Shown one piece after another: positions 1-8,282 of a DNA stretch of 29,912 nucleotides. A program made the translations under genes and the position numbers. The notes under the pieces were generated by a model. That model ran no database searches. It was not told the DNA's origin and saw only the letters and a list, made by a program, of their open reading frames with translations. Numbering within the stretch: the first letter of the stretch is position 1; the number at the start of each line of letters is the position of its first letter. The DNA comes from Bacillota bacterium. GTDB taxonomy: Bacteria > Bacillota > Clostridia > Christensenellales > Aristaeellaceae. The stretch covers positions 1 through 29,912 of the forward strand of contig JAEYOW010000047.1 of NCBI GenBank assembly GCA_023411375.1, written 5' to 3'.

Positions 1-158
1 GTGCAGCAGTAGGCTCTGCCGTCGGTGCAGCAGTAGGCTCTGCCGTCGGTGCAGCAGTAGGCTCTGCCGTCGGTGCAGCAGTAGGCTCTGCCGTCGGCGC
101 AGCAGTAGGCTCTGCCGTCGGTGCAGCAGTAGGCTCTGCCGTCGGCGCAGCAGTAGGC
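1..158 (-). repeat. 24-bp tandem repeat array coding for PTAAPTAE
   Basis: Six full 24-bp units plus one partial copy, read on the plus strand as GTGCAGCAGTAGGCTCTGCC followed by GTCG. The units are identical except for one position, where GTGC or GCGC gives a silent GCA/GCG alanine change. The array is in frame with the secreted protein, and copy-number changes by slippage would keep that frame. The left end lies outside the window. Confidence 0.95.
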
Positions 159-286
159 AATATAGCCCTTTCCGCTTGTTCGGGTTGCAAGCTTTGTTGT
201 TCCTCAGCAATACTAATCACAGGAAAATTTGTTGCTAACAACATAAGCACCGTAACCATGGCAAGAATCTTTCTGTACATTTTCAT
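1..286 (-). CDS. Secreted protein with Pro/Thr/Ala octapeptide repeats (partial, C-terminus off the left edge)
   Basis: The reading frame opens at an ATG at 286, preceded by GGAGGGG at 294-300. The N-terminus (MKMYRKILAMVTVLMLLATN) is a clear signal peptide, with a basic start, a hydrophobic core and a likely signal peptidase I site near residues 25-30; no lipobox cysteine is seen. A short Gln/Glu-rich stretch follows. From about residue 44 the protein is a tandem repeat of the octapeptide PTAAPTAE, which continues past the window edge. Such Pro/Thr-rich segments are known as extended linkers or cell-wall spacers in secreted Gram-positive proteins, and the functional domain should lie beyond the repeat, outside the window. 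It lies downstream of the polysaccharide operon on the same strand, about 105 bp after manC, so it may be cotranscribed or have its own promoter. Function unknown. Confidence 0.8.
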   Translation of the reverse strand, partial: MKMYRKILAMVTVLMLLATNFPVISIAEEQQSLQPEQAERAILPTAAPTAEPTAAPTAEPTAAPTAEPTAAPTAEPTAAPTAEPTAAPTAEPTAA

Positions 287-390
287 TCTATTTCCCCTCC
301 ATACTGCTTAAAACGCTTATAACCTCCTGTGGGAATATAACCATGAAATTATAGCACCTACATTTTACCATATTTTTTTCAAAAATATAC

Positions 391-1470
391 TTATAAAATT
401 GATTGTTTAAAATTTTTACGGATATTTTCAAGAAGTTGACGGATATTTTGCGTAGATCTCTTGTCGCAAAGAAAAACAACATCATCGCAATCTACCGCAA
501 CGATATCATGAAGCCCCAAAGCGACCAAAGGTCGTCCGCCGCTGAGGAGTATACAATTCTCGGTTTCCTCGCATAAAACGTTATTACCTAAAACATTTCC
601 GTTTGCATCTGGTGTTCGAATGCGCGCCAAAGCATCCCAATTTCCGACATCGTCCCAGCCGAAGCTGCTCGGAATTGTTAGAATAGCGTCTGATTTTTCC
701 ATGATGCCGTAATCGATAGAGATCGGAGTCATTGCGTCGAAGCACGCGGTGAGTGTTTGTTTATACTGATCCGTGTCGACCGCGTGTTCCAAATCTTTTA
801 AGATAGCGGCATGCTCAGGTAAAAAACGATCAAAGTGGGACAGCAAACTTTTCGTAGTAAAGACAAACATTCCACTATTCCAAAGATAAGAGCCTTCTGA
901 TAGATATTCTTTGGCAGTAGCCAAATCAGGCTTCTCCACAAAGCGCCGTACACGATATACGCCAACTTCGCCGTGCTCGATATAAGGTTGGTCATATTGC
1001 AGATAACCATACCCGGTTTCCGGATATGTAGGGGTGATTCCCAGCGTGAGTAGACAGCCTGAGGTTTTAGCAACGTCGATACAGCGCCGCAGGCTGTCAA
1101 TAAAGATGGCTTCATCCCGAAGCTGATGGTCGGATGGAAGAACCACCATGACAGCATCTCCATAGCGCTTTTGGATTACCGAAGCCGCAAATCCGATGCA
1201 AGGCGCGGTGCTGCGACCTCTTGGTTCACAAAGGATATTTTCTGTAGGCAGCTCGGGCAACTGTTCATGGACGATGGATGAGAAATCATTGCCGGTTACA
1301 ACGTATACATCATTCGGTGTCACTAAAGGTGAGAGGCGATCCATTGTGCAGCGAATCAAAGTGCGTCCATCCTCGGACAGAGAGATGAATTGTTTGGGTT
1401 TACCTTGCCTGCTGTATGGCCAAAAGCGCTCGCCGCGCCCGCCAGCCATAATTACAACGACGGTTCTCAT
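391..1470 (-). CDS. manC: Mannose-1-phosphate guanylyltransferase
   Basis: Makes GDP-mannose from mannose-1-phosphate and GTP in the cytoplasm. It is 359 aa, the usual size for the monofunctional enzyme without a phosphomannose isomerase domain. The nucleotidyltransferase signature is at residues 8-28 (MAGGRGERFWPYSR, then PKQF). FVEKP at about 180, the WNSGMF segment and the SFGWDDVGNWDAL segment near 270 are typical of the family. It is the last gene of the polysaccharide operon, 39 bp after the GT8-type gene. GDP-mannose is the substrate of Gmd in the same operon, so ManC, Gmd and Rmd form a complete route to GDP-D-rhamnose. No phosphomannomutase or mannose-6-phosphate isomerase gene lies in the window, so these must be supplied from elsewhere. 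The ribosome binding site is weak (GGA close to the ATG at 1470). Confidence 0.95.
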   Translation of the reverse strand: MRTVVVIMAGGRGERFWPYSRQGKPKQFISLSEDGRTLIRCTMDRLSPLVTPNDVYVVTGNDFSSIVHEQLPELPTENILCEPRGRSTAPCIGFAASVIQKRYGDAVMVVLPSDHQLRDEAIFIDSLRRCIDVAKTSGCLLTLGITPTYPETGYGYLQYDQPYIEHGEVGVYRVRRFVEKPDLATAKEYLSEGSYLWNSGMFVFTTKSLLSHFDRFLPEHAAILKDLEHAVDTDQYKQTLTACFDAMTPISIDYGIMEKSDAILTIPSSFGWDDVGNWDALARIRTPDANGNVLGNNVLCEETENCILLSGGRPLVALGLHDIVAVDCDDVVFLCDKRSTQNIRQLLENIRKNFKQSIL

Positions 1471-1509
1471 TCCAATTCCAGTCCTTTCAATACTTCTGTT
1501 GCATGTTCA

Positions 1510-3603
1510 TTATTGCTTGTACTCGCGTAATGCTTTAAGCTCAGTAAGCGCATTGTCAAGTTGATGATTTAATTGTTCAATGGCTGCCTGCTGGCGATCG
1601 AATCTTTCGTTTAGATCATTTGTGATCGTACCTATATAGGTTAGGGTATCCTCCTGCAAACCCTTTACAATGCTGATTTCGCGCATAAAACCCTTGACCG
1701 GTATGGGGAAAATACTCTTAAAAACCGACTTGAGCGGCATTCTGAACAGATTTCTGAATGAAACTTTATCGGTTGACGGAAGTACAGTAGGCTTCATGTA
1801 TCTTCTCCTATCCCTAAACATGCGGCTGACCAAGCTGTCATCCGCTCCGTAGTATGTATTATAGCGTTCAAGCATAAGGTTCATTAGCTTGTCGTTTTCA
1901 CCTGAACGCACATTGGTAAGGCTTAACGCCACCTTCTGCGTACCTTCTATCACGTCCAAATCATAGCAGGCGCAAGCCAAAACGACTGGAACGCCGCTTA
2001 ACACCTGCATGAATTTCAACCAAATATCATCATTATTCAAACAAAGATTTTTTATCTTGCTTACGTCCAACGTATCAGCAAAAGTCATCAGGTGGGGCGG
2101 ATAGAGTACGCCTCCTACCCCAGTTGCAAACAGGGACATTAATGGACGGTCAACATATGCTGAGCATTGGTAATGCCAGCTACGATAGGGTAAAAGACTG
2201 CCGTTATCATCAAAGGTCATCAGATGCGCACGCATGGCAGCCACTGCATTGGGATGGCATTGGTGGCAGCGCATCAATGTTTCCACTAGATTGGTTGGAT
2301 ACCAAATATCGTCGTCAACTGTTATGATGATATCATTGGGATACCGCACCGCAGTATGCTGATACTTTGTGTGAGGACGGAGATTTTCTCCCCAAAGGAT
2401 CTCAAGCCCATGCTCACGCAGACTTAGCAACTGGTTGGGCAAATCTGACTCACGATTAGGAAATTCGTCGGGAGAGAGGCATAGGACGATGCGATCGGGC
2501 AAGTATGTTTGTTGCATCAGTTGTACAAGCGTTGTAGGTACTTTGTCGATACGTGCAGGGAAAGAAGTCATGGAAAGCGTTACCTTCGGACTGCGCGTTT
2601 CCTGTTGGTTCACGCCCATCCAATCGCCGCCTAAGAGCTGTTTTAGGGTTTTAGGCGCAACCATCTTTCGCGCTTTCTTGGATGAATCAAGCAGGTTCTC
2701 CAGTTTCTCAGTATCCTTTGATTTGGGAAGCTGCTTCAAAATGAGATTGTCAACGCCAAAAGGCGATGTTGAATAATATCCGATGTACAACGTCGTCAGA
2801 TCCCACATTTGAAAGCGCCAAGGTTTATACGCTCCCGGAAGATGGAAAACAATCGCTTTCCTTTGACGTTCCGCCGTATCACGGGGTTCGTTTTCGATGC
2901 CATAATAAGAAAGTATTTCTTCGTTCGTGAATTCTATATCCAAGGTGAAACAATAGTTTGTTAGGGGAGAGAGGTATATAACCTTTTCGTCGGTAACGGC
3001 ATTGAACGCATCCTGATCCATAAAGTAGTTTATACCATGGATGCGATAATTCAGAAGCTGGGCGGGTATATCATCCTGGCGCAGCTTTGCTAGGTTCATT
3101 ACCATCATGCCTGTATGGAAATAGTGTTTATGATTCAATCTTAACTGAATCAAAATCGGCGGTTGGTAGCGTGTCATAGCCTTCATATCCTCGACGACGG
3201 CTAAATAAACGTCGGATATGTCCGTTTCATAAATTTCCCGAAGATCGTGTTGAATCAATACATCGCCATCCACATAAAGGATCTTATCCAGCTGCGGGAA
3301 ATACTTGGGCAAATCGAATTTAAACATGGCCGTAGCAGTTACATGCATATCACGCAAGGCAGCGTCTTTATAACGCTCGGCGTCTTTAGTGACGTCAATA
3401 AGCGTAATTTCGAAGCCTTCTTCTATCATAGACCGATAACGTTTGTACGTCTGCGAGCAAACCGCATTACACAGAACATAGATATGATACCGTGAAGTAG
3501 GATCACGGTTTTGTTTGAGGGAAAAAATCGCTACCCCGGTAGGCATAGCATAGCCTTCATCGGTAATCAATGCAATATTTATAATGGAGTTCTCTTGTGT
3601 CAT
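1510..3603 (-). CDS. Two-domain glycosyltransferase: GT8-type N-terminus, second GT-A-like domain, C-terminal coiled coil
   Basis: 697 aa with two apparent catalytic domains. Residues about 5-290 look like family GT8: an INIALITDEGY start, a DGD metal-binding motif in YVDGDVLIQHDL near residue 97, the HTGMMVMNL segment, DQDAFN, and a late HLPGAYKPW segment (the H..G..KPW motif of GT8). Residues about 340-590 form a second domain with SMTSFPARI, TKYQ and a TVDDDIWYP segment carrying another acidic metal-binding triplet, later NNDDIW. The last 50 residues are rich in Q, L and N with heptad-like spacing, suggesting a coiled coil. The protein probably adds two sugars or acts in tandem on the polysaccharide. 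The start at 3603 overlaps the previous stop by 4 bp (ATGA) and follows AAAGGAGAA. The sugars used cannot be read from sequence. Confidence 0.85.
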   Translation of the reverse strand: MTQENSIINIALITDEGYAMPTGVAIFSLKQNRDPTSRYHIYVLCNAVCSQTYKRYRSMIEEGFEITLIDVTKDAERYKDAALRDMHVTATAMFKFDLPKYFPQLDKILYVDGDVLIQHDLREIYETDISDVYLAVVEDMKAMTRYQPPILIQLRLNHKHYFHTGMMVMNLAKLRQDDIPAQLLNYRIHGINYFMDQDAFNAVTDEKVIYLSPLTNYCFTLDIEFTNEEILSYYGIENEPRDTAERQRKAIVFHLPGAYKPWRFQMWDLTTLYIGYYSTSPFGVDNLILKQLPKSKDTEKLENLLDSSKKARKMVAPKTLKQLLGGDWMGVNQQETRSPKVTLSMTSFPARIDKVPTTLVQLMQQTYLPDRIVLCLSPDEFPNRESDLPNQLLSLREHGLEILWGENLRPHTKYQHTAVRYPNDIIITVDDDIWYPTNLVETLMRCHQCHPNAVAAMRAHLMTFDDNGSLLPYRSWHYQCSAYVDRPLMSLFATGVGGVLYPPHLMTFADTLDVSKIKNLCLNNDDIWLKFMQVLSGVPVVLACACYDLDVIEGTQKVALSLTNVRSGENDKLMNLMLERYNTYYGADDSLVSRMFRDRRRYMKPTVLPSTDKVSFRNLFRMPLKSVFKSIFPIPVKGFMREISIVKGLQEDTLTYIGTITNDLNERFDRQQAAIEQLNHQLDNALTELKALREYKQ

Positions 3604-4799
3604 ACCAAATTCTCCTTTATTCTGCTTATTGTGCGATATAGCGCTGCAATTTCCGAGGCATTACGCGTTGCTGTTAAATGGCCGAGCGCATACTGTCGAC
3701 CATTTTGAGCAATAAGTCGCGATTTTTCGGGATAATTCAAGCTCTCAAGAATTATTTTCGACAAATCATCAGCATTTCCCTGCCGATAAAGAAGTCCTGT
3801 CTTTCCATGTTGGACAAGCTCCAACGTTGCACCCGTATCGGCAGCAATCACCAGCACACCTGCCATCATACCTTCCACCGTTTTTCGTCCGAAGGCTTCA
3901 AAGGCTGAGGTGCAAAAGGAAATATCCATATTGTTCAACAAAGATGGAACATCGTTGCGATATCCTAAAAGATGCGTGTTCTCAAGAATCCTTGCTGCGC
4001 GAAGCTTGTTCGGTATGTTTGAAGGAACATCACCAAGCAAAAACAGTTCAAAAGAGTGGAGACCTTTTAACTTTTCAAGCGCTGTTATCAGTTCATCAAA
4101 GCCTTTTGTTGAGTCATAACCACCGCCATAAAACAGTTTGGGAACGTCGCTTTCCAAAACGAGCTTTGCTTTTTGATGATAAATAGTTTCATCAACGCCG
4201 TTGAGAATGGTAATCAATCGTTCGGGCGGCACGAAGCGTGCATATTCACGCGCTACACAATCAGAGATGGCAATAACATAATTTGACTGTGCAATCAAAG
4301 CTTCGCCTCTATAAGTGTTCCAAAGCGTTTTACCCTGTCCCGCCTCCAAAAGCTCACGAATATGCCAAATATGTGGAATACCGGCGCGCTGAGCGGCAAG
4401 GATACCCACATAACTATAAATAGTGTTGGTATGCACAACGGACGGCTTCCAATGTTGTATCAGCCGTCGAATGCGCCATATTGCCAGGGCATTTATTGGA
4501 CGTTTAACCATTTGCTCGATGATCGAACGCATACGGTTCTGTCCCAATGATCTTACCCAACTGAAGGAACGAATGTGGACATATGAAATACTCATCTCGC
4601 GCAAGAGCTTTTCACCTGCGCCCGAGCGTGGTAGCACCACCAACGGCTCAACGTTTTGGTCGCGTATGAGAAGCTTGCAAAGTGTTGCCATACTGAGAAA
4701 AGCACCAGAGGAGGGGTGATTATCCGTTGCAATCACAAGCGCACGTAAGCGTGTGTTGGCGTCTTCGGACGCCTTTCGACTGTTGTAAGCCGTGTTCAT
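3600..4799 (-). CDS. GT4-family glycosyltransferase (GT-B fold)
   Basis: 399 aa. The N-terminal half includes the HTNTIYSYVG and HIRELLE segments common in GT4 enzymes. The C-terminal half has the nucleotide-sugar site: KLFYGGGYDSTKGFDELI, then the EX7E motif in EAFGRKTVEGMMAG, followed by GLLY. Such enzymes are cytoplasmic or membrane-associated and usually transfer a hexose from GDP- or UDP-sugar with retention. In this operon GDP-D-rhamnose or GDP-mannose is a likely donor, but that is inference. It overlaps the ABC ATPase stop by 4 bp and the next gene start by 4 bp, so translation is probably coupled. Confidence 0.9.
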   Translation of the reverse strand: MNTAYNSRKASEDANTRLRALVIATDNHPSSGAFLSMATLCKLLIRDQNVEPLVVLPRSGAGEKLLREMSISYVHIRSFSWVRSLGQNRMRSIIEQMVKRPINALAIWRIRRLIQHWKPSVVHTNTIYSYVGILAAQRAGIPHIWHIRELLEAGQGKTLWNTYRGEALIAQSNYVIAISDCVAREYARFVPPERLITILNGVDETIYHQKAKLVLESDVPKLFYGGGYDSTKGFDELITALEKLKGLHSFELFLLGDVPSNIPNKLRAARILENTHLLGYRNDVPSLLNNMDISFCTSAFEAFGRKTVEGMMAGVLVIAADTGATLELVQHGKTGLLYRQGNADDLSKIILESLNYPEKSRLIAQNGRQYALGHLTATRNASEIAALYRTISRIKENLV

Positions 4800-5602
4800 T
4801 GCACCTGCTCTTCCTGTTTATAGTTGCGCAGAATATCTGCAATTTTTTCAGGAGTTGGCAATTTGCCGTTGCTAAGGAAGCTCTCATAGGCATCGCATAG
4901 CGGATTTGCCGCGCCGAAAGCGATCTGCTGCCCGCGCTCAAGCCAAAGTACCTTATTGCACATTGCGCAAATCTGTGGTACGGAATGAGATACAAGAATG
5001 GTCGTAGCGCCGTTTTTAATAATTTCGCGCATTTTCTCTTCACTGCGCGCTCTAAACGCGCCATCGCCGACACTGAGAACCTCGTCTAAAATCAGTATAT
5101 CTGGGTTCATCAGACTAGCAATAGAAAAAGCCAAACGAGCTTTCATACCGGAAGAAAGCTGACGAAAATAGCGGCTTTCAAAATCCTCCAACTCGGCAAA
5201 GGCTATAATGCGGTGATACTGCTCATCCATAAACTGCCGTGTAAAGCCCAGCATAGCGCCGCGCAGGTAGGTATTCTGCTTTACAGTCAGTTCAGGATCA
5301 AAGCCGCTTGTAAGCTCGAGCAACGCAGAGATATGTCCGCGCACCGCGAGTGAACCTTCCGTAGGTGTCATAATGCCCGTAACTGCCTTAAGCAGCGTGG
5401 ATTTACCCGCGCCGTTTCTTCCGATAATGCCTAGCATATCCCCTTTTTCAAGGGAAAAGCTGACATTCTTAACAGCCCAAAAACTCTTAGTTTCGTAGGT
5501 GCCTCTTAGTTTTCCGAGCAAGAATTCCTTCAGACCGATATCTTTGAGATCGCCCACCATGTAGCCGATGGAAACATTTTTTGCGGAAATAACGGATTGC
5601 AT
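4796..5602 (-). CDS. wzt: ABC transporter ATP-binding protein for polysaccharide export (Wzt/TagH-like)
   Basis: 268 aa. Walker A is GRNGAGKST, the signature is LSSGMKARLAF, and Walker B is DILILDEVLSVGD, the form typical of O-antigen and teichoic-acid exporters. It powers transfer of the lipid-linked polymer across the membrane with the permease encoded just upstream. It ends soon after the ATPase core, so it lacks the extra C-terminal carbohydrate-binding domain found in longer Wzt proteins; export that depends on a chain-cap signal is therefore less likely. An upstream in-frame GTG at 5623 exists, but AGGAGG at 5611-5616, 8 nt before the ATG at 5602, decides the start. It overlaps the GT4 gene by 4 bp. 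Confidence 0.93.
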   Translation of the reverse strand: MQSVISAKNVSIGYMVGDLKDIGLKEFLLGKLRGTYETKSFWAVKNVSFSLEKGDMLGIIGRNGAGKSTLLKAVTGIMTPTEGSLAVRGHISALLELTSGFDPELTVKQNTYLRGAMLGFTRQFMDEQYHRIIAFAELEDFESRYFRQLSSGMKARLAFSIASLMNPDILILDEVLSVGDGAFRARSEEKMREIIKNGATTILVSHSVPQICAMCNKVLWLERGQQIAFGAANPLCDAYESFLSNGKLPTPEKIADILRNYKQEEQVQ

Positions 5603-5623
5603 ATCTACTCCCTCCTTTCTCAC

Positions 5624-6394
5624 TCACATATGGTAGAGGAATCTCCGATTATAATGCTTATACATAAATGCGCCGATCGCCAGCGCCGCCAAAGCATATC
5701 CGATAGGCAGGAGGTGGTACATCAAACTGGGGATATTGCCATCAATGACGATAATACGGAAATATTTGATGTATACATACATAGGATTTAGCAAAAACAA
5801 ACGCTGCATCTGTTCCGAGAAAGAGTCAACGGTATAAAAGATAGCGCTCATGTACATCAAAAGCATTGTGAATACGTTATAAAGGTAGCTGGTATCCTTA
5901 AAAAATACATAAAAAGCCGATAAAATCAAGCCAATCCCTAAATTAAATATTACCAGCCAAAAGGTGGGATAAAGCAGCATGAAGAAATTCCATGAAAAAG
6001 TGATACCATCAATGGCTGCAAAAACGAAAAACAGAATCATGGTCAGTAAAAAGTTCAGCAGCGCGGATACGTTGCTGGATAACAGAAACATGTATTTCGG
6101 AATGTTTATTTTGGTAATAATTGCCTTATTTGCTACCAACGCATTCATGCCCGTAGAGGTAGACTCCTTAAAATAGCTGAACACGAGGTTGCCTGCAAAA
6201 AGATAAGTAGTATAATGCTCGGTATTACGACCAAAAAAATTGGTGAATACAAGCCGCATTACCGTGAGCGTAAGCAATGGAGATAGAATGCTCCATACAG
6301 CACCTAAAACCGTTCCTTTGAATTTTTTTTGAAAATCTCGCTTGACCAATTCCTCAAAAAGGAAACGATAACGCCCCAGCTTTTCTTTAATCAT
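5624..6394 (-). CDS. wzm: ABC-2 type polysaccharide export permease (Wzm/TagG-like)
   Basis: 256 aa with about six hydrophobic segments. The N-terminal LFEELVKRDFQKKFKGTVLG segment and the following GAVWSILSPLLTL are typical of the ABC-2 permeases that export O-antigen, capsule or teichoic acid. The C-terminal YVYIKYFR segment also fits. It forms the channel half of the exporter with the ATPase immediately downstream (21 bp). Its start overlaps the GT2 stop by 4 bp, after a GGGAAGGA ribosome binding site. The presence of this pair and the absence of Wzx/Wzy genes indicates ABC-dependent rather than Wzy-dependent export. Confidence 0.93.
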   Translation of the reverse strand: MIKEKLGRYRFLFEELVKRDFQKKFKGTVLGAVWSILSPLLTLTVMRLVFTNFFGRNTEHYTTYLFAGNLVFSYFKESTSTGMNALVANKAIITKINIPKYMFLLSSNVSALLNFLLTMILFFVFAAIDGITFSWNFFMLLYPTFWLVIFNLGIGLILSAFYVFFKDTSYLYNVFTMLLMYMSAIFYTVDSFSEQMQRLFLLNPMYVYIKYFRIIVIDGNIPSLMYHLLPIGYALAALAIGAFMYKHYNRRFLYHM

Positions 6395-7326
6395 AAGTCC
6401 TTCCCGCTTTCCTTGGAATAAGTGACGGCTTCAACCTTGGGTCTAAAAAAGAAGCCAGCGATATATTGTCCGGCGATAATGCCCAAACGGCGAAAACGAT
6501 GAGTTTTTGAATATTTCAATATCCGTCCCATGTTCAATATGCATTTAGCAGTATAAAAAGCAAACCCGCGCACACCTTCTTTACGATAGGTGTAGTGATC
6601 GTTGCGGTAAGCATATCGATAGCGAGGAATACGCTCGGGCAAATCTTTTGCGATGGAAGACCCATTATTGTCTTTCATTGCATGCACAACTTGACTGCGC
6701 CCAACTAAATAGCTTGGCATCGCTTTTCTGACGGCGATACGCCGAGTGTACTCAATATCGTCGCCCCAAATAAAAAAATCGCGGATAGGCAAACCGACAG
6801 CACCTATCGTCTTTGCTGGAAGAAAAAGGCTTACAAATGTGGCCTGTTCACAAAGCACCATACCATAACGCAGCAATGGAGAATCAATATAGAAAGACTT
6901 TTTTAGCTTTTGACGGTTCATACGGCACTCGCCGCCGTCTGTCCATAATACAACGGAGGACAAGTAACCATATCCTTCAGGCGCGACACGGTCAGCTTCT
7001 AAAAGGGCAGCAAGTGCATCGGGCTTGGGCAGCGTATCGTCGTCCATGACCCAAAGGTACGTGTAACCCTTTTCAAATCCCAGCCGAAGCCCGACGTTGA
7101 AACCACCTGCACCCCCAAGATTTTTTCCAGTATTATAATATGAAACGCGTTTATTTTGAAGCGAGTTAACCGCTTCACCCGTACCGTCAGTGCTGGCGTT
7201 ATCCACGACGAGCACATCGCAAGCGGCATTATCTTGCTTAAGCAGACTATGAATACATTGCATCAACAGTTCTCTGCGGTTATAGCTCACCACCACCGCC
7301 AAAACATTCTGCACAGCATCCTTCAT
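6391..7326 (-). CDS. GT2-family glycosyltransferase (galactofuranosyl/rhamnosyl transferase-like)
   Basis: 311 aa from the chosen start. The N-terminus NVLAVVVSYNRRELL and VDNASTDGTGEAV are the standard GT2 nucleotide-binding segments. WVMDDDTLP carries the DXD-type metal site, and IWGDDIEYTRRI is the late acidic motif seen in GlfT-like and rhamnosyltransferase-like members. It is a cytoplasmic-face enzyme adding one residue to the growing chain. AGGAGG at 7337-7342 sits 4 nt before an ATG at 7332 and 10 nt before an ATG at 7326; the second gives the ATGA overlap with rmd used elsewhere in this operon, so I chose it, but 7332 is nearly as good. A longer frame to 7419 would lie deep inside rmd and is unlikely. 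Confidence 0.88.
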   Translation of the reverse strand: MKDAVQNVLAVVVSYNRRELLMQCIHSLLKQDNAACDVLVVDNASTDGTGEAVNSLQNKRVSYYNTGKNLGGAGGFNVGLRLGFEKGYTYLWVMDDDTLPKPDALAALLEADRVAPEGYGYLSSVVLWTDGGECRMNRQKLKKSFYIDSPLLRYGMVLCEQATFVSLFLPAKTIGAVGLPIRDFFIWGDDIEYTRRIAVRKAMPSYLVGRSQVVHAMKDNNGSSIAKDLPERIPRYRYAYRNDHYTYRKEGVRGFAFYTAKCILNMGRILKYSKTHRFRRLGIIAGQYIAGFFFRPKVEAVTYSKESGKDL

Positions 7327-8282
7327 AGCCATTCTTCCTCCTTGCTCACACGCAGGCGCCAGTCGTTTAAGACGTCTTGAAGTGATTCGTGCAAAGAATA
7401 ACGGGGTTTCCACCCGCATACCGCTTGAATCTTCGTGATATCTGCGCGTATGGAAGGTATGTCTAGCGGGCGTAGCTTTTTAGGGTCGGTTTGGACATCA
7501 ATGGAGATGGAGGATAGAGAAAGTATCTCCTTAATCACATTGCGTATGGGCAATGCATTACCGCTTCCGACGTTGTACGTTTCGCCCGGCTGCCCAACCT
7601 CGAGCAGCTGCATATATGCGGCAACGATATCCCTGACATCGCAGAAATCGCGCGCCGCATCCAAATTGCCAACACGCATAACAGGCTCGTCAAGTCCCGC
7701 TTCCATCCGGGCTACCTGTCGGCAAAAATCCGCCGTTACAAACTGCGGAGATTGTCCCGCCCCGATATGATTAAAGGCTCGAACAAGCACCACCGGTAGA
7801 TCATATGCCTTAGCATAGACTGTCGCCAGCTGATTTTGCGCGCATTTGGTTACAGCGTATATATTCCCCGGTCTAGGCGTGATACTTTCATCTAAAACGC
7901 AATTTTCACGACCGGAAAAGCCATACTCTTCACCGGAACCAATAAGAAGTGCGCGGGCTCCGCCGCCTGCTTTGCGCATGGCTTCTAATAAGTTCAAGGC
8001 ACCGATAATGTTGACGTCAACCGTCAGGCGCGGATTACTCCAGCTCAGTGCAACGGAGCTTATCGCTGCCAAATGAAAAATCCGGTCGGGTTTGAGTTCA
8101 TTCAGCAGGGAAAAAAAAGCATCGCCGTCACGCACATCCAAAACATGTGTGACTACCCCGTCCACAGTGATTTTTTCTCCTTGCAGACGCGTTGCATGAA
8201 CCTCTATATTCCCCGCCGCCTTAAGCGCTTCAAGCATGTAATGCGCCACAAAGCCCGCACCGCCGATCACAACAGCTTTCAT
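7323..8282 (-). CDS. rmd: GDP-4-dehydro-6-deoxy-D-mannose reductase (GDP-D-rhamnose synthesis)
   Basis: 319 aa short-chain dehydrogenase of the sugar-epimerase type. The Rossmann glycine motif is near the start (VIGGAGFVAHYM). The catalytic YXXXK is in IYAVTKCAQ. Segments that separate Rmd from GDP-L-fucose synthase are present: RAFNHIGAGQSPQFVTADF, the GNLDAARDFCDVRDIV segment, and the KKLRPLDIPSIRADITK segment. It reduces the Gmd product at C4 with NAD(P)H to give GDP-D-rhamnose. It starts 4 bp inside the end of gmd, and Gmd plus Rmd are the two consecutive steps of that pathway. The ribosome binding site is weak (AGGGG), consistent with coupling to gmd. GDP-6-deoxy-D-talose synthase would be the main alternative and cannot be fully excluded. 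Confidence 0.9.
   Translation of the reverse strand: MKAVVIGGAGFVAHYMLEALKAAGNIEVHATRLQGEKITVDGVVTHVLDVRDGDAFFSLLNELKPDRIFHLAAISSVALSWSNPRLTVDVNIIGALNLLEAMRKAGGGARALLIGSGEEYGFSGRENCVLDESITPRPGNIYAVTKCAQNQLATVYAKAYDLPVVLVRAFNHIGAGQSPQFVTADFCRQVARMEAGLDEPVMRVGNLDAARDFCDVRDIVAAYMQLLEVGQPGETYNVGSGNALPIRNVIKEILSLSSISIDVQTDPKKLRPLDIPSIRADITKIQAVCGWKPRYSLHESLQDVLNDWRLRVSKEEEWL

Noticed and set aside
1..158. Repeat array considered as CRISPR
   Set aside because: Units are contiguous with no spacers and are in frame with a signal-peptide protein.
348..382. TATAAT (348-353) with TTGAAA (377-382) on the minus strand as promoter of the repeat protein
   Set aside because: Spacing is 23 bp, too long; a promoter here is possible but cannot be supported beyond the isolated -10 match.
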